64,000 nucleotides of DNA. It comes from Harmothoe impar (taxonomy: Eukaryota > Annelida > Polychaeta > Phyllodocida > Polynoidae). The translations under genes and the position numbers were made by a program. Below the pieces are notes generated by a model, which was given only the letters and a program-made list of their open reading frames with translations, was not told the DNA's origin and ran no database searches. Shown here one piece after another: positions 23,401 to 31,350 of this stretch. Numbering within the stretch: the stretch's first letter is position 1; the number at the start of each line of letters is the position of its first letter. Location of the stretch: contig OX381704.1 in assembly GCA_947462335.1 (NCBI GenBank), positions 46,752,942 to 46,816,941 on the forward strand, given 5' to 3'.

Positions 23401-24209
23401 ACCAGGGGAGAGAGTTTCAGTCCTCCACCTTCCGGGAGGTGGTGAAGTTGCTGGGAGTCCGGCAGTCGCGTACCTGCCCCTTCAACCCGAAGTCGGACGG
23501 GATGGTGGAGAGGTGTAATAGGACCATAGAGGCCCTTCTCTCCACCGTTGTGAGGGAGGACCAAAGAGACTGGGATCGGCAGCTCCCCTTCGTGATGGCA
23601 GCGTACCGGGCGACAGAACACTCTTCGTCGGGAGTATCGCCAAACGCCATGATGCTGGGGAGGGAGACGGCAGCGCCCTTGAGCTTAATATATCCCGTAC
23701 GAGAGCTGCAGGATGTTCCCCCGGGGGAGGGCTACGTCGCCCGCCTGCAGGGGTGGATGGCGGAGGCGCATGCCTCGGCTAGGGAAAGCCTGGGCCGGGC
23801 GGTGGAAAGACAGAAGAGGAATTATGACCAGAGGGCGGTGTTGGACCCCATCGAAGACGGCGCGCAGGTGTATTTCTATCACCCGATAAAGAAGGTGGGG
23901 CTCAGCCCGAAGCTACAGAGGTACTGGACGGGGCCCTGGACGGTTCTGAGGTGCATCGGCGGTCCCGTGTATGAGATAGAGATGGGTCGAAAACGGCGGG
24001 TAGAGCACTACGACAACCTCAAGGTGGTGCCGGGCAACCCAGCAGAGGGGGCGGACCTGGTGGGCATGGTAACCGGGACGGCAGAGGACCCCGCCGACCG
24101 GGGGGGGGGCGCCCGTGTCGCGGGATCTAGGGTCCCCGGGCCGGCCGGAGGGCGGGGCGGGAGACCGGGGCGGCCCGGCCATTCGCCCCGGGGAAAAAGG
24201 CGGGGGTAG
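20397..24209 (+). CDS. pol: pol polyprotein: protease, RT, RNase H, integrase
   Basis: This frame is read after a -1 shift at the end of gag, giving about 1270 residues from the shift point; it is also open further upstream, overlapping gag. In order: aspartic protease with DTGA at 20544-20555 and a GILGAD flap-like segment near 20745; reverse transcriptase from about 21440 with CIDYRKLN, MPFGLCNAP and the YLDD catalytic box at 21825-21836; RNase H from about 22255 (DTDASNFGLG, TDHAALRW); integrase with HHCC zinc motif at about 23005-23150 (LHGDGLAGH, CVPC) and catalytic D (23220), D (23400) and E (23508), a D,D(35)E arrangement; and a GPY/F-like end (YWTGPW). No chromodomain is seen. All catalytic residues are present and no stop interrupts the frame, so the enzyme set looks functional. 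Confidence 0.95.
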   Translation, partial: RPAAPELGSPGAEKGRPEISVTSVQGREKKGTGLIVEGKLFGHDISMLVDTGASASMLSTRWWQRQNAPAALVAHDRTVVCADGRPMQIKGRTEGALQFAGEKMMGTFLVADISPEGILGADLIRSNGILVDMNGERLLWEESGEGPPETKKARTGVCGAILTQDCCIPPGEQLVVTARIAGWDFDDGLYCVIQGIPENERKEGFRVGRGIVAPNKKCRTPIILLNVGARPLWLRENTRLGTALPLEDYESDEEGASCAMLGAAPAGPDGADGVVNTLLDGVDEGARPSVEAMIRANIEAFSHWEDDMGETHLVKHGIQTGEATPVKQRPRRLAPHKRAEAEAKIGEMLDLGIIERSTSPWASPIVLARKKDGRPRFCIDYRKLNAVTKKDAYPIPRIDDSLDTLAGASWFSTMDLTNGYWQVAMDECDREKTAFVSHSGLFQYKVMPFGLCNAPSTFERLMEVVLKGLHWKTCLVYLDDVIVFSPDLETHLQRVAEVLQRLVGAGLKVKPRKCQLARREVSFLGHIVNKDGVATDPEKVRAVREWPRPQTVGEVRSFLGLAGYYRTFVRDFASIAKPLSAAAEKDRRFTWSPECEAAFEELKAKLTSSPVLAYPEPEGQLILDTDASNFGLGAVLSQKQGETERALAYASRTMSRPERNYCVTRRELLAVMFGLKKFRHYLVGRPVLIRTDHAALRWVTEFKEPEGQVARWLQVLGTHDFTIQHRPGKDHSNADALSRRPCRQCGLGGSQPTACFALTRGRAQAEPEEEDMEQGADETTVTRLGSPAEWKAAQDRDPLLVRVREWVRGGDPAAGADEQTESYDHRTYAHQVTRLREGPGGVLSRAWYTPGGADRLQILVPAEMQSEVMKGLHGDGLAGHLGRRRVIRRCQDFFYWPNFRRDLTSWSARCVPCNQRKPPAAPHRHPMGHVPVGMPMERIGADIMGPLSPSAGGNVYILVLVEYFTKWAEAYALPDHRAPTVARAIVENFVCRFGTPVTLHTDQGREFQSSTFREVVKLLGVRQSRTCPFNPKSDGMVERCNRTIEALLSTVVREDQRDWDRQLPFVMAAYRATEHSSSGVSPNAMMLGRETAAPLSLIYPVRELQDVPPGEGYVARLQGWMAEAHASARESLGRAVERQKRNYDQRAVLDPIEDGAQVYFYHPIKKVGLSPKLQRYWTGPWTVLRCIGGPVYEIEMGRKRRVEHYDNLKVVPGNPAEGADLVGMVTGTAEDPADRGGGARVAGSRVPGPAGGRGGRPGRPGHSPRGKRRG

Positions 24210-24276
24210 CCATGGCAAAGACGGGTCCCGGGAGGGCTATATAAGCCCGGGGGATAGCTGGGAGCAGCCAGTCATG
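24151..24276 (+). promoter_or_regulatory. Candidate internal promoter 1 (GC boxes, TATA, ORF3 start)
   Basis: GC boxes (GGGCGGGGCGGG near 24151, then GGGGCGG) precede TATATAAG at 24238-24245. The ORF3 ATG (24274, G at -3 and +4) follows 36 bases after the TATA start, so the leader would be very short. The TATA context GGGCTATATAA is nearly that of the LTR TATA (GGGGGCTATATAA). A minute uORF (ATG 24212) ends within the TATA sequence. The alternative is a spliced subgenomic RNA: a donor-like CAG/GTAACG lies at about 19528 and an acceptor-like GGAGCAG at about 24261-24267. Confidence 0.5.
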
Positions 24277-27200
24277 GCTCTACACCCAAGAGACGATTTC
24301 TATCCGGCTATACTGAGTGGGATGAAAGGCTGGGAGTCGGGATCTGAGTCGGCGGAATCGGGAGAGGTAAGAGAAGAGGAGCTGGCGGAAGAACAGAGGA
24401 GGCAAGTACGAAGCGAGTCTCCGACCCACTGGGGGACGATAGCCCGGAACAACGTTCCCGTGGTGCGGAGGTGGGTAGAACGGGTGGAGAAGGGGGACCG
24501 GGAGCCACCGCCGGCTGAGTATTATATTTGGAAAGAGGCCCACGGAAGGAAGAGGGAGTTCCAGTTGCTGAACAACATTTCTTCGGACGAAGAAGACGAC
24601 ACCGCACGAATTCCGGTGACGTGGGAGACGGCTACAGCGCAGCGGGACAGGCCGTGGAAGTCGAGGCGGAGGAGAGACGAAACGATCTCCGTCCCGGTAC
24701 TACCTAAAACGGTGGAGGAAACCCGCACGATCACGGTGGGGGGACCCTTCCCGGGGAGGGAGATGCCGCAGGGATCCACCAAGAGCCGGGGCAGGTCCCG
24801 CTCCCCGGGGAGGCCCGCGGGGGATCGGCACGAGGGGACGAGCCGCAGGAGAGGAAGCGACCGCCCGGCACCAGAGAAGAGAGGCCGGGAGAAGGACAAG
24901 TCGGATAGCAGGGGGTCCTCCCGGCCGGACAGGTCGAGGGACCGACGCCCCTCGGGCTCCTCCTGTACAGACGGCTCGGGAAGCCGAAGATCGTCCCGCA
25001 CAGAGAGGGGAGAGCGACGGTCCTCCCGGGAGGGGAGGGGGAAGAGCACCCACCAAAAGCGGGCAGGGGACAAGAGGGGAGCGTCCGACGAAAGAAAGGG
25101 GGATTCCCCACCCCGGTCCCGTGTGAAGGATGGGAAAAGCGACGAGACGGGCGCGAAACAGACACTTCCCACGGCGGGGACCGACGACAGCCAGGGTGGC
25201 GCGGGTCCCACGCTCCGAGCGGACGCTGCGCCGCACCTTCCCACGGTCCGGCCAGCGGCCGCGCAGCCAATCAGCGGTGTGGAAATCTTCCGCACGGACG
25301 GAAGTCACCCGGCTCCGCGGGACGGGAGCCAATCAGGAGGCGAGGAGGTAGAGGAGCCGGGCGGGACGCCAGTATTTAAACCGGAGGAGGAGTCAGGCCG
25401 GGATAACTTCTCTTACGACATGGCCACCGACACTTACAACTGCGGCTTCTGCCACCAACTCGACCCCGACCTGCCCTGGGTGATACCGGCGGGCGAGTGG
25501 GACGCCCACGTTGCTGCCCACCCAGTGACCATCATGGGGTGGAATTGCCCGGAAAAGGACGAAGAAGGGAACCCCTGCCGCATCCAGAAACCGAAGGACC
25601 GGAGGGCGGACTTAGTTACACATATGAAGCAGCACAGGGAGGGGGGTGCCCGCAGCAGCAAAAAGCACCCGTGGGAGAAGCCCGGGGGGATGCCGGACGC
25701 CACCCTCCTTACCAAACGGCCGAAACCCGCTCCCAAAGGCACAGGCACCGGGAAGTCCTCCAAGAAGCGGAGGGCGTCATCCGACTCGGCCGGGGGGAAG
25801 TCCAAGGCCTCCAGGGAGGAAGAGGAGCAGGACGATGAGACGGGGAAGAAGGACGGCCGGAAGAGCCGCCGGAGGAGGGACTCCTCCTCCTCTCGCCGGA
25901 CGACTTCGCCCTCGCCGGAGAAGAGGGAGACGCCGGGACGTAGCAGCCCCCGACGGTCCAGGTCGCACTCCCCGGTCATCGGGACGGCCACCCCGTCACC
26001 TCGCGTGGAGGGGCGTAGCCCCCCGAGCCGGCAGAGTACCAGCGGGGGGATCCGAGAACCGGAGGAGGGGAGATCCGCCCGGTTAGCAGCGATCGGGGGG
26101 AAAGAAGGACTGATGCACCTCCTGGCCGGATTGTCGGAGGATACGATTAGAGAGGTGATGGGTGCCTCCGGCACCACCCAGACCACGACCCTGACCAAGA
26201 CGCCGGGAGGCAGTGTGACAGTGCTCCAGGAATCGGTCACGGAAGTCATCGGGACCCCGAGAGCAGGGGGGGCCTCCCCGGATAAGGCAACCCCACGCTC
26301 CTCGCCCCGACGAAGGTTGTACTCAGACGTATCGCCCACCACCCCGGACACTAGTACCAAGATTACGGTGGTGGCCCAGGTGCACAAGGAGGGGGGCGGA
26401 GAGGAGGAGAGCGAGACCGCCCCGGACGAAGCTGCCGCCGGCGGGTCCGAGGCGATCGAGGTGTTGGAGGAGGGGGGTGAACCGGACGACGACGGAGAGG
26501 AGGAGACCTCCCCCGAGGAACAGCCGCCGGGCGACACAACGCAGCGGCCGACCCCGGAGAAACCCGACGAAGGGCGGAAGGGGACGAACCCGCCGGACGA
26601 GGCGGTACCGGGCGGCTCCGGGGGGGCGACGACCCGTCACCCCACACCACGACCTCAGGAGGGCCGGGGCGTGCCGTCGACGGAGGCGGTCCACTGCGGG
26701 GTGCAGGTGGCACTACCCTGGAGAGCAACCGTCCCCCTAGATCCCGAGCTCGAGCTGCGCCGGCACCTGTCCACCACCGGGCTCCATCTGGACCAGCGCC
26801 CCCTGACCCTGGTCGGCGGCCGAAACACCACCTCCATAGAGGCGCGCGGCAGAGGGGAGTGGCTGGTCGAGCAAAGAAGAGTGTACGTCTACACCGAGAG
26901 TAACGTGGTAAGTCAATTAATACTCCCGTACGAGGGGCCTGTACTGGCCGGAGGGGAAGTAGGACGTACCCAATCGCACGAGGTGGGGGAAAAGGAGCCT
27001 GTATTGGCAGACGAGAGAACGACCGCGTATACGGGGGAAATGCAGTTCGGGCCCGTATCGGCCGAAGTAGGCACCGCACCTGTACGGGTGGCGGGGAGTA
27101 GGGAGGCGGACGAGAGAATGACCGTGTATACGGGGGAAATGCAGTTCGGGCCCGTATCGGCCGAAGTAGGCACCGCACCTGTACGGGTGGCGGGGAGTAG

Positions 27201-27297
27201 GGAGGCAGAGACGGGAACGGCGTGGGCAACTCCAGTACAGGAGACGGGCCCCTACATCGACTTGCTGTCCGAATTGGTGGCGGTGGTGGGCCTGTAG
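24274..27297 (+). CDS. ORF3: zinc-finger and Arg/Ser-rich accessory protein of the LTR element
   Basis: A 1007-residue frame in the env position. It is open upstream to 24115, but 24274 is the first ATG and has a strong context. I do not recognise the protein. There is no signal peptide, membrane segment or furin-like site, so it is not an envelope. Visible parts: an acidic N-terminus (SESAESGEVREEE); a long Arg/Ser/Gly-rich arm (about 24770-25050) of the type seen in splicing regulators; tandem C2H2-type fingers, C-x2-C-x18-H-x3-H (25441-25521) and C-x9-C-x14-H-x3-H (25546-25635); a second Lys/Arg then RS-rich arm (25640-25980, with RRSRSHSPV); a short helix-like patch (GLMHLLAGLSEDTIREVMG, 26110-26166); an acidic Pro-rich linker; a more ordered patch (26690-26907); and a 33-residue tandem duplication (27010-27207). 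A nuclear nucleic-acid-binding or RNA-processing regulator is an inference. Confidence 0.75.
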   Translation: MALHPRDDFYPAILSGMKGWESGSESAESGEVREEELAEEQRRQVRSESPTHWGTIARNNVPVVRRWVERVEKGDREPPPAEYYIWKEAHGRKREFQLLNNISSDEEDDTARIPVTWETATAQRDRPWKSRRRRDETISVPVLPKTVEETRTITVGGPFPGREMPQGSTKSRGRSRSPGRPAGDRHEGTSRRRGSDRPAPEKRGREKDKSDSRGSSRPDRSRDRRPSGSSCTDGSGSRRSSRTERGERRSSREGRGKSTHQKRAGDKRGASDERKGDSPPRSRVKDGKSDETGAKQTLPTAGTDDSQGGAGPTLRADAAPHLPTVRPAAAQPISGVEIFRTDGSHPAPRDGSQSGGEEVEEPGGTPVFKPEEESGRDNFSYDMATDTYNCGFCHQLDPDLPWVIPAGEWDAHVAAHPVTIMGWNCPEKDEEGNPCRIQKPKDRRADLVTHMKQHREGGARSSKKHPWEKPGGMPDATLLTKRPKPAPKGTGTGKSSKKRRASSDSAGGKSKASREEEEQDDETGKKDGRKSRRRRDSSSSRRTTSPSPEKRETPGRSSPRRSRSHSPVIGTATPSPRVEGRSPPSRQSTSGGIREPEEGRSARLAAIGGKEGLMHLLAGLSEDTIREVMGASGTTQTTTLTKTPGGSVTVLQESVTEVIGTPRAGGASPDKATPRSSPRRRLYSDVSPTTPDTSTKITVVAQVHKEGGGEEESETAPDEAAAGGSEAIEVLEEGGEPDDDGEEETSPEEQPPGDTTQRPTPEKPDEGRKGTNPPDEAVPGGSGGATTRHPTPRPQEGRGVPSTEAVHCGVQVALPWRATVPLDPELELRRHLSTTGLHLDQRPLTLVGGRNTTSIEARGRGEWLVEQRRVYVYTESNVVSQLILPYEGPVLAGGEVGRTQSHEVGEKEPVLADERTTAYTGEMQFGPVSAEVGTAPVRVAGSREADERMTVYTGEMQFGPVSAEVGTAPVRVAGSREAETGTAWATPVQETGPYIDLLSELVAVVGL
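25267..25422 (+). promoter_or_regulatory. Candidate internal promoter 2 inside ORF3
   Basis: Two CCAAT boxes in AGCCAATCAG context (CCAAT at 25267-25271 and 25329-25333) precede TATTTAAA at 25373-25380. An in-frame ATG with G at -3 and +4 (GACATGG) follows at 25420. Spacing is that of a normal Pol II promoter: TSS expected near 25403 in the pyrimidine-rich CTTCTCTT. It would make a 625-residue short form starting just before the first zinc finger. All bases are also codons of ORF3, so chance is possible but four matched elements are unlikely by accident. Confidence 0.45.
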
Positions 27298-27400
27298 TGG
27301 CCCGCCCCCCCGGGGAAGAGGTATCCGGACGGGATTCTGCCGGGCGGGGGTAACAAGGCCGGGTGTAAGTTCTGACGAGGGCACCATTCCTGTTTTGCAG
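26908..27400 (+). other. Candidate facultative intron at the 3' end of ORF3
   Basis: A consensus donor (GTG/gtaagt at 26908) and a strong acceptor (ATTCCTGTTTTGCAG ending 27400) bracket 493 bases. Splicing would replace the last 130 codons, including the tandem duplication, by eight codons (PRTAPERP) and a stop. Another gtaagt at 27365 is too close to the acceptor to be its partner. Sequence evidence only. Confidence 0.4.
27010..27207 (+). repeat. 99-bp tandem duplication in ORF3
   Basis: Two consecutive 99-bp units starting GACGAGAGAA at 27010 and 27109 are near-identical and in frame, duplicating 33 residues (…EMQFGPVSAEVGTAPVRVAG…). The few differences (for example TTAYTG versus MTVYTG) show it is not a sequence-assembly stutter. 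Confidence 0.9.
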
Positions 27401-27805
27401 CCGAGAACAGCACCGGAGCGGCCGTGAGCCGGGGGCCGGCACCCGGGTGGGTCCGGAGGCGGCGGGAGACGCCGGGACGTCGCGGCGGGCGGAGGGCGGA
27501 GAGGCCATTCCGAGACGAGGGCGACGGGAACGGAGGAACGGAGGGCAGCGGAGGCCCCCTCCACGACTACGCAGTGTAAATAGTTAGGTACAAGACGGAG
27601 GGCAGCGGAGCCCCCTCCACGACGATGCCGCGGACGGCGAGCTAGTGAATTAAGATAGTACTCCGGGAAACGCTAAGGGGAGGGAGTATTTCGTACGGGG
27701 CGGGGCTAGACATAAGTTGTATATCTATAAGTTATGATGACTACATTGTTGATGTTGAACTATGTATAAGTTAAGGGGACATGTTATAAAGTAGGGTGGG
27801 GAGAG
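27298..27805 (+). other. 3' untranslated part and polypurine tract of the LTR element
   Basis: Non-coding spacer between ORF3 and the 3' LTR. A GGAGGGCAGCGGAG(G)CCCCC phrase with CTCCACGAC occurs twice (about 27540-27566 and 27597-27622) and is partly self-complementary (GGAGG/CCTCC). A purine-rich AGTAGGGTGGGGAGAG lies at 27790-27805 directly against the LTR and is the likely plus-strand primer. Confidence 0.65.
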
Positions 27806-28081
27806 TGTAGCGGGCGGGAGAGGGGAGGACGGTCACGCGAGGCCTCCCCTGTCGCTACACTCTCGGGCGGGGCGGGTTCGTACGAGGACAAGTCGTACGG
27901 AACCGCCCCGACCCTTTTCCGGACGAGCGTATGGACGCTGGGGTGGGTGGGGGCTATATAAAGAGCGGCACCGCCGCAGTTGAGTCAGTTGAGTTTGTGT
28001 TACCTACAATAAAGGATCGCTTGGAATACCCTACATGGTCAGCTGTTGTGTTCTCTATCCGATGCCCTTAATTTCCTTACA
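27806..28081 (+). repeat. 3' LTR
   Basis: Same 276 bp as the 5' LTR except G for A at 27816 and T for C at 28047. TATA box at 27955-27962 and AATAAA at 28008-28013. It is followed by an (AT)n run that makes the target duplication hard to size. Confidence 0.95.
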
Positions 28082-28330
28082 ATATATATATATATATATA
28101 GGTTATGAATAAGTTCAGGCTATGAATCACCGTAATTATGATTGTTTTTTTCTTTCTTGGCCTCCCTTCGCTACAGTACGGGGAAGCTAAACCTATAGAC
28201 ACCAAGCCAATTTATTTGGGATATTAAGGTCCACACCCAAATAGTCATATGTCTGAATTACTTGTGACTGGGCTGAGCGATGGATGGTAGGCGACGAAAG
28301 TACAGCACTGCAAGTGTAGGTTCGTCTATT

Positions 28331-29599
28331 AATCTACCATTCATTCACCACAGACCAATTATATGGGGTCCAAATTCAGGATGATGTACGCACATGGTAT
28401 CCATAAATGTGAGAGTGCCCCCCCGCCCCCGGGACTAAATGCTGATGTTGATATACAACCAGCGGACTTTTTCAGCGGAACCACAATTCTGCCAATTCAA
28501 CGTTCATTGATATTAAAGATTGCGCCCATTCTCGAATTAGCCCATTACTTTTCATGATTGTTTGACATACCATGATGGAAATATCGGGCTACAATGTATT
28601 AAATAATGATGATGATTATAATCGCAAATTCCACAATAATTAGAAAACCCACATAACTACATATATCAGATGGGATTATAATACAGTTATGTTCATTTGT
28701 ATTGGAATTGGAATGAAATAGCTATACATCAAACTGCCCTCTTACCATCTGCATGAATTGTGGATAGTGCAACAGCACGTGAAGTCTAGCTTTCTAGGCA
28801 CCACATTGAAGTCCCTACATTCAAGGAATTCAATTGCTATTCCATCTTGTGAGTGATTCCTTAATGTTGGGTGGTATTCAATGCAAAACAAGACTATAGA
28901 ATCACGGTACCCATACTAAAGCCTCCAGCTGCAAATCCATAAACCACCCATCCTCTTTTACCGAGACTGATGGATGATAAAATCTATAAAATCATCTATG
29001 TATCTCCTCTCAGTGCAGTAACAGTAGTCCTTGAGAAAAATACATTCTTATAAAGAAATCTCAAAATTGTGTCAAAAAGTGTCAAAATGCAACACTATTT
29101 ACCAGCTAGAATCACATGGTGAATGATACACATAGATATAATTTGAAAAGATTGCAAAGTGAAAAGATAGGTTAAATTGGAAAAAATTCAACTTGGCATG
29201 TAATATACTTCTAAATTGGGAGTTGTTTGGACGACAAATTGATAAAAGTCAAAAAGCCATTTGAGTCGGTATCGATAGACATCCATGACAATAATACAAT
29301 ATAATTAGGACTGCAGGTCACAGAGCATAATGCTATGGTGTGTTGATAGAGGATGGACCTAATTCTGGTGCTCAAATAATCATGTCTGGTCCACTAGACC
29401 CTTAAGCACTGTGGTGGATAGAGAGCTGTCCTTGCAGAGACAGTCATCACCCGGCAGCAAGTCAGGGTAAGATCATGTAGGGCATCCATCAGTCATATTC
29501 GGTAGGTCAGCACGTAGATCGCTCTAGAGCCATCCTCCATAGAAGCCTTCCTCCCTCTAGTGCAGCTTGTGAGGAGGGGGGGGGGACCTATAACTTATT
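28331..29599. other. Intronic DNA, no gene seen
   Basis: A+T-rich. The ORF at 28363-28557 has no motif. Nothing repeat-like stands out apart from the R2 remnant to its left. Confidence 0.5.
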
Positions 29600-31350
29600 C
29601 CCTTTTCTCAAAATTCAATTCATCCTATTATTGCTCAGTGCAGACTACTCAGCAACATTGGAATAATAATGTACTTTTACGCTGGCCATGGCAGAACGCA
29701 GCTGAGTGGATGCAGGGCAGGAAAAGGCATTTGTTAAGGTTTGTTTCTTTTTTATGTATGGCCTGCTGTGGATATTGGTCAGGCGTCACTCCAAGATTTA
29801 TAGGGGCTGCTGGAGAACCTGTAGTGGCGAGTACATGATAGTATCTGGCCACTAGTTAGACTGCAGGTGGCTGTAGTGAGAATGTGGAGTAGATGTGGTC
29901 AATGCCCTGCTCCTGCCCCTATTACCGTAATTCGAATTTAGGTAATCTAAGATGGCCGAGGTATAATCCTGGGGACTAGTGATAACCATAGTCCTGGGGA
30001 ATAAATACTCCCAAATTCTAGTCCTTAGAATTATGTATGCTTCTATAATCGCCACGACTAGTTGTAGTCACGTGGGACATGTGGACACCTGTACAACTGT
30101 GATGTCTATGTGTATAAACTACTGGTGTATTCAACAAATCATTATCTGTATAAAGTTATGTGGATGAATATGCTGTTATCTGTATCAAACTCTGTTTCCT
30201 TTCTGAATGTAATATTACTGAAAATATATAGATAAAGTTGCACAAGTTTCCGTCTGTTGGCTTGGTTATTTCACGAGTTGACCTAGTGCCACATTTCATG
30301 GGGCCATAGGCCGAGTGAAATGGGAGGGGCGAAGGGGGCGGGGGAATGGGCTCCTTTGGTTAATCCAGGAAGAATACTGTATTTCATAAAAAGTAACATT
30401 TTTATACAATGTGGGAGAGTGGTATAAGACCTGAAAGCAGCTGGGTGCACTAGTTTCCAGCTCCTAATTTTGGGATGGATTCATGTGCACCTTTTCCGAG
30501 TGTGATTGGATCCTTAGCATGTAAGTATACTTGCGTATGAAGGTACATGGTGAGGGCTAGAAGTACAGTGATACTTTAGTGAGGTCCAGAATTACAGTCA
30601 TACATGACCATATGCTTGGTTGTATTCCTCTCTGATGGTGAACGGTTCTTACCAAGAGGGGGAAAAGACATGATATTAATCATGGAAACAAGTTCTATTA
30701 ATGTGGGAAGTGTACATGCCACTTATAATGCAGGAATCCAAGAAGAAGTTACATATATCCCAGAATTATGGTAATACCTGCCAATGAATTACAGTGATAC
30801 CCTGTTGGTTGTTGGGTTGCTTTACGCCCTAATTAACATTTCAAGGGTGGTGATGGTGATTGAATCTATGGATGACTGAAGGAAGAAAGCACACCCCTAC
30901 ACTTTTACTGAGGCAATGGTTCCTTTACATCCCACACTACATAGGCAGACCAACGCTCTACCTCTTAGCCACGTCCCCCCCCCCCCGAATTATGGTATTA
31001 CATTTGAAAATGTCTCAAGCCTGTCACACACAAACCATACCATTTGGCCTCTAAAATGCCATACCTATGTATATCTCCTATATGTACAACAACTCATACA
31101 ATCGCTTCTAATTAGGCTAAATCCACCCCCTTCTTTTTGTTGTCAATATCCGAAGTGGCCCCCTTCTATTACCCAAATTCGAATGAAGGTAATAGGGTTA
31201 AACACAGTGCAATGGGGGTTAGTGTTGAACCGGGGTGGATGGGCACTCTGGTTATACAGTCAAGAGGAACCATGATAGATTGAGTCTGTAAACAACCACA
31301 TTAAGCTAGACTCCATTCCCGGATTTTCCTACGGTCCAGGACATCAATCT
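29600..31350 (+). repeat. Dispersed repeat R3, copy A, split by a TIR element
   Basis: 29600-29916 and 31198-31350 match successive parts of 34340-34830. Landmarks: CATGGCAGAACGCA, GGATATTGG, GAGTACATGATA, GATGTGGTCAATG, then after the interruption GTCAAGAGGWACCAT, GATTG-GTCTGTAAA, CCCAGGACATCAAT. The interruption is the 29917-31197 element. Confidence 0.6.
29917..31197. mobile_element. TIR element with GAATTAYRGTRATACC motifs
   Basis: The ends are 30-base inverted repeats with three mismatches (CCCTATTACCGTAATTCG at 29917; from the right, CCCTATTACCTTCATTCG). A degenerate phrase, GAATTAYRGTRATACC, recurs at least six times inside (for example near 30550, 30590, 30760, 30790 and 30985) and resembles the terminal sequence itself. 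No coding frame for a transposase was recognised. It splits repeat R3. Confidence 0.6.

Larger units (their letters stand above)
18730..28081 (+). mobile_element. Intact Ty3/gypsy-type LTR retrotransposon with a third ORF
   Basis: A complete 9.35-kb element: two 276-bp TG...CA LTRs, gag, pol, an extra large ORF3, and a polypurine tract. The flanking four bases ATAT occur on both sides and are the likely target duplication, though the site is AT-repetitive. pol order is protease, RT, RNase H, integrase, which places it with Ty3/gypsy and not copia or BEL. gag, pol and ORF3 are all open and the LTRs differ at only two sites (18740/27816 and 18971/28047), so insertion was recent. The element is much richer in G+C than the DNA around it. 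It lies in sense orientation in receptor intron 1. Confidence 0.95.
18600..28330 (+). repeat. Older dispersed repeat R2, copy A, split by the LTR retrotransposon
   Basis: The left flank (about 18600-18729, with GGGATGTTCTGCA and TTACTACTGGAGGTA) and right flank (28082 to about 28330, with GGTTATGAATAAGTTCA, TCTGAATTACTTGTGACT and GCGATGGATGGTA) together match one uninterrupted stretch at about 32110-32400. The LTR element therefore inserted into a pre-existing repeat. A 24-bp tandem duplication around AGCACTTTATTACTA (about 18639-18689) is private to this copy. Confidence 0.7.

Noticed and set aside
24115..24273. Upstream extension of ORF3 before the first ATG
   Set aside because: It overlaps pol and has no ATG; the strong-context ATG at 24274 is the better start.
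19047..27564. Many long minus-strand and alternate-frame ORFs across the LTR element (for example 26363-27508 and 25434-26537)
   Set aside because: Shadows caused by the high G+C content and codon bias of gag, pol and ORF3; no domains.
28798..28848. 51-nt stretch with TTCTAG acceptor and gtgagt donor in phase 2/2, a possible extra LRR exon in intron 1
   Set aside because: Its translation (HHIEVPTFKEFNCYSI) lacks the LRR spacing and is too short; exon 1 joins 48883 smoothly without it.
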